Shown here: piece after piece, positions 1 through 11,599 of the stretch
How positions within the stretch are numbered: the first letter of the stretch is position 1
Layout of the letters: each line of letters begins with the position of its first letter
Assembly: GCF_000143415.4 (NCBI RefSeq)
Contig: NW_003314438.1
Location: 1-64,000 of the forward strand
From: Selaginella moellendorffii
Lineage: Eukaryota > Streptophyta > Lycopodiopsida > Selaginellales > Selaginellaceae
Reading direction: 5' to 3'
Length of the DNA: 64,000 bases
Program-made: the position numbers and the translations under genes
Notes under the pieces: generated by a model
The model's database searches: none
Seen by the model: only the letters and a program-made list of their open reading frames with translations
Told to the model about the DNA's origin: nothing

Positions 1-648
1 GTTTTGAGCGTATGCAGCCAGCATGGCTGTCTCGGCGATCATGTCTCGAAGTGGCATAGCATCGAAGATCTCTTTCGCAGAGAAGATATGACCCTTTTGG
101 GCATATGCCGCGAGCATGGCAGTCCAAGAAACAAGGTTCTTTTCAGGCATAGAATCAAAGATTTGAGTGGCTTCGAGGAGCAAGCCGTGACCGATGAAAG
201 CAGTGAGAATCGCGTTCCAAGAAACGATGCTAACAATTGGAGTAGAATCAAAGATGATCTTTGCAGAGTCAAGATGCCCACACTGGGCATATGTCGAGAG
301 CATGATGTTCCAGGAGACGAGCGAGCGCTGCGGCATGGAATCAAAGAGGAGCTTCGCGTTTTCTAGCTGCCCATTACGGGAATAGGCCGTGAGCATGAAA
401 TCCCAGCTGAAAGAGTCCCGCATGGCCGTGTCCAATCGATCAAACACCTCTCTCGCGAGCTGTGGACTCCCGCATTTGCCAAACATCTCGATCAGCTTGT
501 TGAGGATGAAGATCGAGGAGGACGATTCATCGCCACCGTGCTTGATCGCGACCGCGCGCCGCACGCCATGCTCGATCGCCCGAGCTAGAGACAGCGACTT
601 GCAAGCCTCGATCCTGCGAAGCCACTCGTCCTGGGTGTGAAGGATCAT
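1..648 (-). CDS. PPR protein, N-terminal part, cut by window edge
   Basis: The reverse strand is open without a stop from an ATG at 648-646 to base 1 (216 codons), and continues outside the window. An in-frame TGA about 60 nt upstream, with no other ATG between, supports this start. From about residue 50 the protein is made of repeats spaced 31 residues apart, with the signatures SWDFMLTAYSRNGQLENAK, SWNIMLSTYAQCGHLDSAK, SWNAILTAFIGHGLLLEAT and SWTAMLAAYAQKGHIFSAK, each followed by a FDSMP-like segment. These are pentatricopeptide repeats of the PLS/S-rich plant type. Such proteins bind RNA in chloroplasts or mitochondria and often direct editing, splicing or stability. The organelle and any C-terminal E/DYW domain cannot be seen. 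The reading frame is clean and GC-richer than most of the window, as expected for a living gene. No intron is needed. Confidence 0.9.
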   Translation of the reverse strand, partial: MILHTQDEWLRRIEACKSLSLARAIEHGVRRAVAIKHGGDESSSSIFILNKLIEMFGKCGSPQLAREVFDRLDTAMRDSFSWDFMLTAYSRNGQLENAKLLFDSMPQRSLVSWNIMLSTYAQCGHLDSAKIIFDSTPIVSIVSWNAILTAFIGHGLLLEATQIFDSMPEKNLVSWTAMLAAYAQKGHIFSAKEIFDAMPLRDMIAETAMLAAYAQN

Positions 649-1080
649 TGCTTGGGCCTTCTCGACCAGACTGGTGGATAGATTGCGAACAACCCACCAA
701 TGCCTTCATGGATTGCTGGCTCGACCGCATAAGATTCATTTCTCAAGAAGGTATGCTTCTGAAGTCCATTTTGCTTGGATAACATAGCTCTACCATGGAT
801 AAAGCATATTCATGATTCTCGTTTTGTCTGGAGGAAAAAGAATTGCTTTGTAGCGGCGCTTCCAAGGATCCCGCCAAGGAGCAGCGCCTAGGTCTGCGAT
901 AATCTCTGCCAATATATATAGATCGCACTCTGGTATAAGTTCTTGTTCTTCATGATTCTTTTATGGCGGAAAAACTCAATTTTCGACTAAGAGAGCTACT
1001 CACAAATGCCTGCATTTGTCTGCGGCACTTGTGCCTATGTTATTTCTCGCCATTGTTTCCATCCATGCATTGAGAGAGCT
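649..1080. other. Upstream region of the PPR gene, no gene seen
   Basis: This is the 5' side of the PPR gene. No convincing reading frame, RNA gene or repeat was recognised. The sequence at about 905-925 (caatatatatagatc) is AT-rich and could hold a TATA-like element, but this is weak. Confidence 0.4.
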
Positions 1081-1089
1081 TCTTGATCT

Positions 1090-4000
1090 GGTGCATGAGG
1101 TTTACCTCCTTAGTATGCTCCATCTTGATCCATATGTGGTCACAGACTCGGTTTGCAAACATGCATCAACCTATAACCTTGCCTTTTCAAAACTCAGAAG
1201 CCTGCCTCTTAGCCTCTTCCCTTGTCTTTGCGAGCTTACAATCCATGGTGATGACATCCTCTCATTTTCTAGTATTGCCCTTTCTCACCTTCAAAACTTG
1301 AGAATCATCTTGTCAAGTGACACTTTCACTTTAGATACCAATTTAAAAATTTGTAAAGGATTTTGATGCAATAAGCTTAGAGTTTAACTCCAAATTCAAG
1401 TGCACTACAAAATGCTATTTCTTGAAAAAAACTTTGATAAGCTCCCTATATCTAGCTTTTGCATGCAAAATGGTGTTAGATGGTGTTTAGCATAAGTCAA
1501 AATACTAATGGCCTAATGTAAAGAAGTGGGTACCCCACTAACAAACTTGGGTTTATGCTCAAATTAAACATAAAATAAAGAGTAACACAACCTTATGAAT
1601 GTCTTAAGTGGTTTGCTATGCTTCTGATTATCTTTATTATACATTTAAAACCCTTTATACCCCCACCTTTGCCTCTGCCCAATATGAAAGAACTAAGACT
1701 CGTGATGCCTTTCCCTTACTTTAAGGAGTATAATCTTTTTAACTTAGAGACTCATTAAGCCACTTGTGGTGGTTTTTTCCCTTTGTTTGGTTTAATTCTA
1801 GTTAAACCCATTAGAAATACTTTTTGTATCTCAATCCAACTATTTATTCTTGAGTAATTTTAGCTTCTATCAACATAACCATCACACTTTGAAACTTTTA
1901 ATTTTGATTTCTCGAAGTCAATTTCTTAGGTGTCTCCGACACCTTGCATTACACATATTATGCAAACTCCACTTCTCCATCATAGAAAGTTCTTTACTTG
2001 AGGGCACCATCATCCTCTTTTTTATTTTATGCCACTCTAAACACTAAGTTTTATTTATCCATAATTCACGACCCTATCATTTAGCTAATTTGCTACTCCC
2101 TCTTTTAAAACTTTCACCTTTGCCAAATTGAAGTATTTGAGAATCCATCATTGGAAATATATTTTCTTTCCCATGATCTATTAGCATCCAACATATAAGT
2201 GTTCTTTGCCTAACTTTACCATTTAGATTTTTTCCAATGATTTCTATAGCTCTCTTGATGTTAAGTGATATCTTCTTGCTTGCCCTTTGTGAGATCTTTC
2301 ATATTTTGCCTTTATCCTTTGATCGTTTCACTAAATAATGTAGGATCACTACTTCCATCATTGAAGTATCCTTTTAGTTCCATAACTAAGGCTTTGCTTT
2401 GCTAAATCCAGAGGGTGTTTACCCCTAATAAGTCTTTTTAGCATTTTTTACTGTAAGCTTTATCCACAGCCCAACTTTATAGCCCTCCTATAAGTATTTC
2501 CTAAAAATTACTTTCTTAGACTCACTATACCATCGCATTGACACCCTTGATTTCCCTTTAAGTGTCTTTCCCACTTGGTCACTTTGACTAAGTCACACTA
2601 TTACCAACAGTTCAAATCACCACTTTCCTATTCCTTAACCAAACAAGGGATTTGTCCTTTTTTAACCATAAGATCACCTAGTAACATAATCTTGACACCT
2701 TAACAGATTTGCCAATAAATATTAAGCCTTTCAAACCTTTAAGTTGTTGACAATGACCTTGAGGGCATCCTTCACACTTGGTAGTATGCCCAAACTAGCC
2801 CTTCTGGCCAAGGGTCCATAGTAACTAAGATTGGGTGTCCACATCCAATTCACCACATTTTTTATGCCACTTGCACCAAAATGTTTAAGTTAGATATATT
2901 GAGCTTTCACACTAAGAAATCTAACCATGCATCATGACTCTGAGGCATCCCCTGTTTGGCAGTATACCCAAGCCAATCTCCTTACTAAGAGTTCATGACC
3001 TCCAGAAAATGAGTGTTTTCATATTCCAAACCATCACCAGGCCCTAGTGAGTTGGGACTCGAACTCAAGCACTAAAGAGTTGGGACTCAAACTCAACCTT
3101 CGCATGTATCTACGAGAGGCATCACCCAAGATGCCTAGTATAACTCCCTATGTTGGTGCACCAACTTATACTTAAAGTGTGTTATTGATCACAATTTAGG
3201 AACTTAGTTCCTCTGAATTGCCAAATCCTCTCACTTGACAAGTCTGTGATCATGCATGAACTCCTCCATACTTGGCTCTATGGGCTACCCCTCTTTGAAG
3301 TCAACACCTTCCACTAGGGTTTTTGTTCTCCTGACTTGCCAATCTCACTTAGCAAGTCATCTAACTAGCTTAATATAGTTTTATGTATAAGCGTGAAAAT
3401 CCTTAACTATCGACTTTCATTCAAAGCCATCTCTTTGAACACTCGGGAACTATTTCCCCAACCTTGATAGCTTCGCCTCATGGCAAACTTCAAGACCATA
3501 CTTCTGCTATGTCATTCTGATTTTGCACGTTTTATGAACCATTTATACTTGCCTTTCTAGGAACTAACCTATCTAGAATTGTCTTTGGGAACCTTGAAGG
3601 GACTTTATCCTTTAACTTTCTAAAGCTTCTCCATTCACATGTTTTCTAATTACTATATGGTTTAATATGGATGATTCCATACTTTAGAGTCTCCATGGCA
3701 TCACGATTGCCAGTAGCAACACTTTTGAACACCCACTTAATTCTCCACTCCCAACTTGCATAACCACTCTCAGTCATGCCCTTTGATTAATATAGTTTGG
3801 TTATATCCTTTTACTATTTACTTTTGGTGTTACATGTTTCTTTCGGTAATTCTCTTCCAAGCTAAGAGGATAGTTTTGCACTTTCTACCATGTCTTAGCA
3901 AGTATTCTTAACGATGAACCTACCCGAAAGCTTAGGGAGTGGTTCCTCAATCCAAATATGCTCACCTTGTAATCTTATATACCAAGATTAACATTGCTAC

Positions 4001-5012
4001 TTATGAGCCTTTATGTTCCCGTCACTAGTCTTGTCATCTCTTTTGGTTTTGTCCAATTTGGATAAATGGACTTCTCCCGTCTCCGCAACCTTGGACATTA
4101 AATAGCACCTTATATCCATTATTCATTAAAGAATTAGTCCCTTGAGCCTTATCTAGTGCTCATGATATCAAACACTACTTCCTGGTGTTTTAGAGTGTTT
4201 AGGTGTCCTAATGATGGCCTTCTTTGACAATGAACATTTCCTTTTATGACATTGACTTGTAACATAATCATTTTATCCCCCCATAGGATATATCTAACCT
4301 TCTTATCCCAATAATTTTTTTTGGGAAGTTAACCTCTACCAATCCAATCAATTATACCATATATTTGCTTAGTTATCTCACAATTGTCAAGTCTTACAAC
4401 GCATTGCTAGTGATTCCACACCTCCATCATTATTTGGGACTACACATTTGAATTGCATGCCTTCCAGCTTAGGCTATGGCAATCTTATTTTCATTGAGAT
4501 TCCTTTGGCAAATAGTTCTCATGAATCAACCAACTTGACTTCAAGGCCTCATTCCTTGAGATATTTAAGTCTCCAACCCATTAGCTTTATGAGCCTACTT
4601 TCATAACACTTTTCACTTGTGTCTAGATCTTTGCCAAGACCAAAGCAGTTGTTTCTCATGCCCACTATCAATTAGCACTACACTATGGTGTTCACATACA
4701 ACTCTGTACCACAGTTACTTTCTTCTGGGAACACTTGTCCCACGATTTTAGTATGACACATTCTGCCGTCAATGAGATACCCATTGTTCACATATTTGGA
4801 TCTTATGATCCTCCTCATCCTTCATTGGGTACAACACACCTTAGTCCAAATGCTTCTATCAATTCTTTAGGACCATTCCTTGACTCCACTTGAGTCATCC
4901 AACTTTTTAGACTTTGTTAATTTAACGACCCATAACACTCTAGCCTCATAACTACTTTTGAGGTGCTAGCTCATTGAAATACAACTTTTTACATTCATGT
5001 CTTACTCATAAG
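1090..5012. repeat. Decayed non-coding long repeat (LTR-element internal region, copy 1)
   Basis: No reading frame of note exists. From about 1710 to 5010 the sequence is collinear with 49.39-53.8 kb (minus the solo LTR nested there) and partly with 58.7-59.8 kb. Shared anchors include gttaaacccattag near 1803 and 49492, the ggtgcacca block near 3155 and 50793, and the block ending in atgacattga near 4240 and 52930. At 49-54 kb the same sequence forms the inside of an LTR-bounded element, so this is read as the internal part of a large non-coding LTR retrotransposon (LARD-like). The right side is ended by the TIR element at 5013. The part 1350-1660 also resembles 28770-29170. Confidence 0.65.
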
Positions 5013-6182
5013 GGGGATGGTCCAAAGTTGAGTTAAGCTCACGAGTTGAGCTCAATTCAGCTCAAATCAATACTAGTCAACATAGTCAACCATAAGTCTT
5101 ATAAGGAAATATTAAGTCAGAAAAGTGTTATTCTTTGGTGAACTTGAAATTTATGAATTTAAGTATCAATGGTTCAGAGAGATTTTTATTTTTTAAATCT
5201 TTCCAATACAATTTATACAATTTCTAGAATTAGAAGTTCGTTTGAACCCATAGAAATTTTTGGGCTTTATTTGTTCTAAATAAAATGGGAATATTGAAGT
5301 TTGAATGAACCTAAAATTTCTATTATACATTTCAACATTTTAACATTTCAATAATTGACCAAAAATATACAAATAATTCGAAACACTGATTCACTCATTC
5401 ATTTTTTAGGGTTTACAGAGATGGGAAGCAAGGAAGACAAAAAATCTATAAATAGTTATAGCATACAGAAATGTGAGAATGTTAATTTTTTTTCACTACC
5501 ACAATCTTCATATTACATGCCTGGTCCTTATTACCCATCCGGGAATGTGGAAAGCACTATCACTATTGATAAAAATGCTCCTATTACTTTCGAAACAACA
5601 ATCCAGAGCAAGAGAAAAGAAGAAATGGACAGCACAGCGGAAAACACTAATAAATCCACTCTATAAACCTTTCAATGGCTTTTGTAATCCACTAAAATAT
5701 TATAAAAGAAAGTAAGTTTTTTTAGCCCCAAGTGTGATTGAACAAGAGATCCCTTTTCTAGATAATGTTTTAAATGTTGCTACTAAAGATAGATTGCCTT
5801 ATGTGCTTCAAGAGCAATGCCAAATGTTTCTTCAAGATCTTGCTCTAGATATGGTTGAAACTTTTGAAAAAATGAACACATATTATCTCTAGTGTCCCAT
5901 CTGCTACTTTTATTTAGATAAAACGGAAGGTTGTATGGGTCTAGAAACTTTTCTAAAGCACTGTCACAACTGCCCAAGAACTGGTGTGGAAGGTGTGCAT
6001 AAATGGATGTATAAGAAAATCAAAAAAGAGTTAAGAACACACAATCATTATCATTTCATGGTGAGGAACAATATTCCGTTAGTAAATTCTACATCCACAA
6101 CTATTGAATATGGTATTTTTAGGCCATACTACTGAAAATTCTAGCTACTAATAATTCTTACACTATGATAATGTCCATCCCC
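5013..6182 (+). mobile_element. Small TIR DNA element, longer copy, with possible captured ORF
   Basis: The left end reads GGGGATGGTCCAAAG and the right end reads GATAATGTCCATCCCC, whose reverse complement restarts GGGGATGG, so short terminal inverted repeats bound about 1.17 kb. The first ~600 bp are collinear with the 888-bp element at 7937-8824, including gttgagctcaatt-type blocks and the ORF beginning MGSKE. The right end runs directly into a 17-C tract, so the target duplication cannot be read. It interrupts the decayed non-coding repeat on its left (compare 59580-59650, which continues without interruption). The 9-bp duplication of the sister copy suggests a Mutator-like or similar group. 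Confidence 0.6.
5420..6136 (+). pseudogene. Hypothetical ORF inside the small TIR element
   Basis: I do not recognise this protein. The first part (5420-5666) starts MGSKEDKKS and is kept in the sister copy at 8280-8528 in the same reading frame, where two codons have become stops. A second open stretch after about 5720 includes a cysteine/histidine cluster, CPICYFYLDKTEGCMGLETF then LKHCHNCP (about 5896-5977), that resembles a zinc-binding fold, followed by a basic segment (HKWMYKKIKKEL). A TAG and a likely intron lie between the two halves. The TIR context suggests a captured host gene fragment or a non-transposase protein of the element. Function is unknown. Confidence 0.35.
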
Positions 6183-6195
6183 CCCCCCCCCCCCC
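6179..6195. repeat. Poly-C tract (17 C)
   Basis: This is a run of 17 cytosines directly at the right end of the small TIR element. It probably grew by slippage from the terminal CCCC. Confidence 0.8.
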
Positions 6196-6254
6196 TCGCC
6201 TTTTTTTTATTAACAAAATTGTATTACCTATAGATAATAAACTCATAATACTAG

Positions 6255-6400
6255 TAATTATGAAATTTGACAGACTAACACTGTAACTCTGTCATCTCTA
6301 ACACTGACACTATCTCTGTCACTAACACTATCACTGTCACTATTTGCTGCACTGACACTATCATTGTCACAATCATTATCACATTGACATGTGACACATC
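6255..6400. repeat. Short degenerate tandem repeat (CACTGTCACTA-type)
   Basis: The stretch is built from imperfect units of cactgtcacta, cactgacactat and cactaacactat. It codes for nothing. It lies between the small TIR element and the 3' end of the broken ParB/methyltransferase-like gene. Confidence 0.6.
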
Positions 6401-7936
6401 TTTCTCATTGCAAGTGGATGCATTCAATTGTCTTTTAATGTATCATTAATAAATAGATTTTTCATACCACTCCTCAATTTACACATTGCATATGATGTGC
6501 CATGCATACCTAGTAAGACTTCTAGAAAACTAAATATATATTATATATAAGTTTTTAAAACATCATAAATTACCTCCTAGAAGCAACTGATAGAGAAGGA
6601 CGAAAAGCTCTAAAACGGCATTTGAAGAACTCATATTCTTCAATTGCAAACACCGATTTACCAGAGTCACGTGCTACTTTGACCATCGAACCACTACCTG
6701 CTGTGCAATTGATGACAACACCCCTAGTTGGGTAATAAAGCTCAAGTAGGACATGCATTGCCGATAGAGATTAGAACTGATACCTAGACAATGTGTTGCG
6801 GATGTCGTCGTCTACGAGATTTGGTATGATGTCAGTAAAGCTATTATACACTGGCAAAACCTTTGCAACACACTTGCTATCACGAAAACCATCATTTTCT
6901 TTTCTGTAGAACACATGGTAGATCCACATCATAACCTAAATAATAAAACTTTAGAGACAACCAAAATAGAAGATGATTTTTTACCTTCTTTGGCATGCCT
7001 AAGATGCCTTTGATCTCGACCCCAACACTATCCATGATGCACTTGGAAGAAAACCTCTTGAAGTTGACTCGACTTGCATACCTCATAAGGTAGAACATCC
7101 AATGGGGGTCATTTGGGAAAATGAAGGCAACTTGACCAGTTGTGTGAAAGAGAATTGTTGCCAAAAGAAATGCATCTTTCAAGTGGTCTTTAGTCAGGTT
7201 GTTCCAGCTTAGGACATCACCATTAGCATCTGGAAGACCATCTAGCATGTCAAAGAGCATGAATTTTGTGCTTTTGAGTGGTCGCCTATGGATCTTTTGA
7301 CAAAAGTGCTCCAACTTTTGCCGGATAGCCATATTCTCAGCATCCTCCTCAAAAGATGCCATTAATGAACTGTAGGAGCCAATGGAATGCCACTGGAGAA
7401 ACAAGGCGAATCTAAGGGGAGAAGACAAAGATAAGATGTGAACTTAAGAAAATTTTACATACCGTCATGTGGCATGTGGTAGATGTAAGTTCCTCCAGGT
7501 CCTCTTCTTAGGCATCAAGACAAGTTGGAATGAAGTTACTCCCGACAGGTTTTGCTGCAACCATTTTGAGGAAATAAGAAAAGGAGAGAATTAAAAGAAA
7601 TATACATCGAGAAGTTCCTTGGTTATGGGGACATCTTGAACAATCATCATCACTGTTGACTAATACCTCCAGATGTGGATTTGCACGCTTTCGTCGAGGT
7701 AGAACTTCTTTGACGTTCTAGTTCTCTTGCTGGACTTCGTCTCGAGGAATTTCTTGCAAGTCGTTCTCACTGCCATCTTTAGTCTCCTTGCCATTGGTAT
7801 CAACAATGTCAACATTCTCATGGCCATCATCTTTGTCATCTGGCATGTCTTCATTGTTGACTCTTGCAACCTCTCGGTGGGTTGGTGCATAATCTGGCAT
7901 CTCCAATTCCCAAGGACAAGCTCTTTATTGCTGTTG

Positions 7937-8824
7937 GGGGATGGTCCAAAGCTAAGTTGAGCTCAATTCAACACAAGTCAACTCAAGTCAACATAGTCAA
8001 TAAGAAGTATTACAAAGGAAATCTAAATCGAACAAATGAATGTTCTAGCAAACTTTAAAATATTAAAATACGTAAATATCTGAGTTAAAAGTTTCTATAA
8101 GATTGAAATGTTTAAAAAAGACAAAGTTCATAAGAACCTATTTTTTATAAAACAATATTATTTTATTATGACAACTATTACAGCTGTCATATTTGATTTG
8201 ACTACTTAATATTTTGAATACTTTTACAGCTGTAGATACTATTCCTTCATTCAAAAGATTTTTTAGGGTTCTTGAGAGGATGGGAAGCAAGGAAAATACA
8301 AGATCTATGAGTAAAAGTTGTAGTGCAAAGGAATGTGAGAATGTTAATTTTGTTTCGCTACCATAATCTCCATATTACACTCCTGGTCCTTATTACCTAT
8401 CTGGGAATGTGGAGACCACTATCACGATTGGTAAAAATGCTCCTGTTACTTTTGAAACAACAGTCTAGAGCAAGAGAAATGAAGAAACAAATAGCACGGC
8501 GGAAAACACCAAGAAATCTACTCCATAAAAGTTTCCATGACATTTGTAATTTATATATTGATTCATATTAAAAACTTTGTTGCCTACCTATATTGCAATC
8601 CTCTCATATGATAAGACCAAGGTATATTTTGCAGTGAATCCTCATTAAAAGTTTTTGGGAATTGTTTGTAAATAATAATAAAAGAAATTAAAATCTTTCG
8701 AAAGACTCAAAAGTAATATCACATTATTAAAGTTTATAATATTTGTACTAAATCACTATTAAAAATTGAGCTCAACTCGTGAGCTCAACTCTTCAACTCG
8801 TGAGCTCAAGTATCGTCCACGCCC
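7937..8824. mobile_element. 888-bp TIR element with 9-bp target duplication
   Basis: The left end GGGGATGGTCCAAAG and right end GTATCGTCCACGCCC form imperfect terminal inverted repeats; subterminal copies of GAGCTCAACTCGTGAGCTC-like sequence lie at the right end. The flanks are TTGCTGTTG (7928-7936) and TTGCTGCTG (8825-8833), a 9-bp target duplication with one difference. Removing the insert joins the broken ParB-like gene (…VSSS then NKEL…) without a gap, which supports the ends. The left ~600 bp are shared with the 5013-6182 element, so this is an internally deleted member. A 9-bp duplication fits Mutator-like elements. Confidence 0.75.
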
Positions 8825-10610
8825 TTGCTGCTGGAAACTTCATTATTGTTGGGTACATGCCTCCATCTCTCACACCATGCCTCAAGAGTCGTGTGCATAC
8901 CGATGTTTCGAGAGGAACACCTCTATATTGGAGATACCTATAATAGAATATAAACAAATTGAGTATAGTTGAGAAATTGTATGTTACTTGAAAGCCGCTT
9001 GACACATGAAGTAAAGTTGGCTAAGTTGTTTATCAAATGGAGTCGTGTTTGTGGCCTTCTTTGGTAGCCAATCCTCTCCGAGTTTTGTAAGCTCAATGGT
9101 GATGTAGTCCTTGAATGGAAGTTGCTCAGGATCATCCCCTATGAAAGGCGCTAAAAACATCTCCCTTTCATAAATAGTTTGTGAAATGTAGACGGTCCTC
9201 TTCATCACAGTCTCCATCATACTGTTCAAACCTTTTTCTCCTTCCCTGAGTCTGCTATTGAGGTCATTCAGAATGTGTATCTATTCCTCATATGTAAGCT
9301 TTGACTTTCAGATGTTGTAAATAATCTCATCTGGAGTCTTGTCCACTAAGAAATAACTTTTGTGAGTAACCTTCATGTAAACACAAACAATACTTACTTT
9401 CATGACAAGAAATATCTGTTATAATATCAAACCACTCCTTTGGGCGTCAAGGGTCAGCTACACTAAGTAATTTCTTTACCTTTGTCTTCTTTGTGTTGTT
9501 GATTTTCTTGTCAATTGTAGCTAAATGCTCCAAGAGTTCTTGATCATTTTCAGCTCGATGTGACTGTGCATATGCATCTTGCTTAACCTTCACCAATGGC
9601 TGAAGACAACACAAACATTCTATGATAAGAAGTATACTTGGAAGAACATACCTTACTCCACATAGCTGTCATAAAAGCCATTGGATTCTTGTACCATCTA
9701 TTGGCATCTTGACAACCTCGTTGATGTTGAATAAGTGATGCTAAATCATCACCATAGTGGCTGCGAACTGCATCCTTGTCGAGATTGGCAAGAAACCAGA
9801 TCTGCTTGATATCATATACTAGGCTTTGTTTTTGCATTGCAAACTGTGCAAACTGTCCCAACTTGCAAAACACAAATTGTTAAAAATGATTGAAGAGGGA
9901 GAGGTAATTATGCATTAATTTTGTGGCAAGCTATCACAAGCTTTGCCACATCTAGAGATCCTCTTGCGTGTACATGTCCAACCAGAAAATTGATGTGATA
10001 GACAGGATCATCTCAGAAACATTCATTGATGCACTTCATCCACACACACCAGCGATGATTCCCGTCGATAATGTAGAACATTTTCCCCACAAATTGTTGA
10101 GTCTCAGAATGGCTCATAAGCATGTTGTCAAATTCACGGGACTTCATTTTCCAAATGTCATCCCAAACCCTCTCGATTTCCGGTGACATCGAGAGGGTAT
10201 TTGTTGTTCCTAGTTTGAAGACTGAAACAAGGAACATACCTATGTTTGTCCCAAGGCCATTCTGTTTGTATAAACTATAGATGTCCATGTTGATGAAGTG
10301 CGGTGAAGCAGACCAAACAATGCTTGTCTAACTGAATCGACATAGTAGGATTTCTCGGATTATGTCTCCCGGGCCTTCCACTTGAGAGACTCCAGAGTCG
10401 TGTGAATGGCCTTCTCTTTGGTTCTCAAAACTGTCTCTTGGAAGCGCTTGTCTACAATGTGTTCAGGTAACTCCACTTCTCTTTCAACTTCAGCTACACT
10501 TCTAGTAGCACCATTATTAGATCTAGCCCCCAGCTCGGGCCCAACACCCCCGTCAGGTGCACTTGGGCATTGCTCCGTAATGTAGCTAGTTTCTGCCATA
10601 TTTTGCGAAT

Positions 10611-10823
10611 ATGTTAAGAGTAGTGGCATTTGTGATTGTGGCTGCAATGGTAGTGATGACAATCGCGCTACTAGTGGTGATGATGGTGGCAGTGGTGGTA
10701 GTCATAGTGGCGATGATGGTGGTGGTGGTAATGGTGGTGATGAAGGTAGAGGTGGCAATGGTGGTGAAGGTGGTGGTAGTGGTAATGGTGGTGGTGGCAA
10801 AAATGGGGGTGCATGTGGACTAG
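10611..10823. repeat. GGT/GGC-type low-complexity tract
   Basis: Repeats of ggtggt, gatggtggtgg and similar triplets on the plus strand encode the proline-rich segment (PPPPLPLPPPSPPLPP) of the minus-strand ParB-like pseudogene. Confidence 0.7.
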
Positions 10824-11029
10824 AGCTATCTAGTTGCGAAGATGGCAGAGTTGTCGCTGTGGAAATCTCTATTTGAAGGTCAACTTGATTGTCATCCTGG
10901 ATCTCATCTTCCTCATGTCTTCTCTTTGATCCAACATCCTTCTCCTTTTGTAGTTGCTTCCGTTTCTGAAAATAAAAAAGACTCATTATAAATTAAAAAT
11001 GCATAAGAAGCAAGGACTTTGGGGCGTGG

Positions 11030-11540
11030 ACTCGGCGCAGGCACTGGTTTGCCGGCAAACTGGCCCACCCCCAAGCGCCAAGTCCAAGTGCCTGGGCCAG
11101 GCACTTGGCGCTGGCCAGCCAAGGCACTTGGGGGTGGGCCGGTTCGCTGGCAAACTGGCCCTCCCCCAATCGCCAAGTCGAAGTGCCCGCCCCCAAGTGC
11201 CTTTGCCGCCTCTCACAGAGTGCCTGGCCTGGGCACTTGGCACGGGTGCCGGTTCGCCGGCGTACCGATGCGGAGTGCTCGGCTAAATGCCCAGCCCGAA
11301 CACTTGGCAGTAGCCGCACTGGGCATGGTGGCGGCAGCACTAGGCACGGCAGCGGCGGTGCTGGGCAGCGGCTGCCCTGGGCAGTGGCGGTGCTGGGCAG
11401 CAGTGGCACTGGGCACGGCAGCAGCGGCCCTAGGCAGTGGCGGCACTGGGCGTGGTGTGGCGTGGGTGCGGCAGCACTGGGCGCGGCAGCACTGGGCACG
11501 GTGTGGGTGCGGCGGTGCTGGGCGTGATGTGGGAGTGGAG
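11030..11540. repeat. GC-rich repeated tract
   Basis: Two parts are visible. From 11.03 to 11.25 kb, imperfect copies of a ~60-bp unit contain gccaagtgcctgggcc and gccggcaaactggccc. From 11.30 to 11.53 kb, short units of the type gcagcactgggcacg repeat. All frames are open because of composition, and none gives a recognisable protein. This is simple-sequence DNA in an otherwise AT-rich area. Confidence 0.7.
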
Positions 11541-11599
11541 GAGTAAAAAACTTACTCCTTGCAACATTCTGTTTGATGCTGATGGATACCGCAGTCACT

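Larger units (their letters stand above)
6570..10986 (-). pseudogene. Broken ParB-like / DNA methyltransferase-like gene
   Basis: Read on the reverse strand from 10986 down. A basic, NLS-like start (KRKQLQKEKDVGSKRRHEED) and a proline-rich stretch (10.7-10.86 kb) lead to a ParB-like block at 10013-10288 whose core is FYIIDGNHRWCVWMKC, resembling the IDGNHR-type signature of ParB/sulfiredoxin-fold domains. A long helical middle follows (9873-8984), then a C-terminal part (7428-6892 and 6758-6590) with GVVINCTAGSGSMVKVARDS and FAIEEYEFF. This matches motif I (D-x-F-x-G-S-G) and the following acidic strand of amino-methyltransferases. Plausible GT-AG introns are visible, for example at about 9660-9600. 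Several stops and frame breaks, and an 888-bp insertion at 7937-8824, show it is dead. The order of domains is the same as in the plus-strand gene of the 13-kb transposon. Confidence 0.6.

Noticed and set aside
1016-1366. 116-codon plus-strand frame near the left repeat
   Set aside because: It is leucine-rich by chance, has no domain, and lies in sequence that merges into a decayed repeat.
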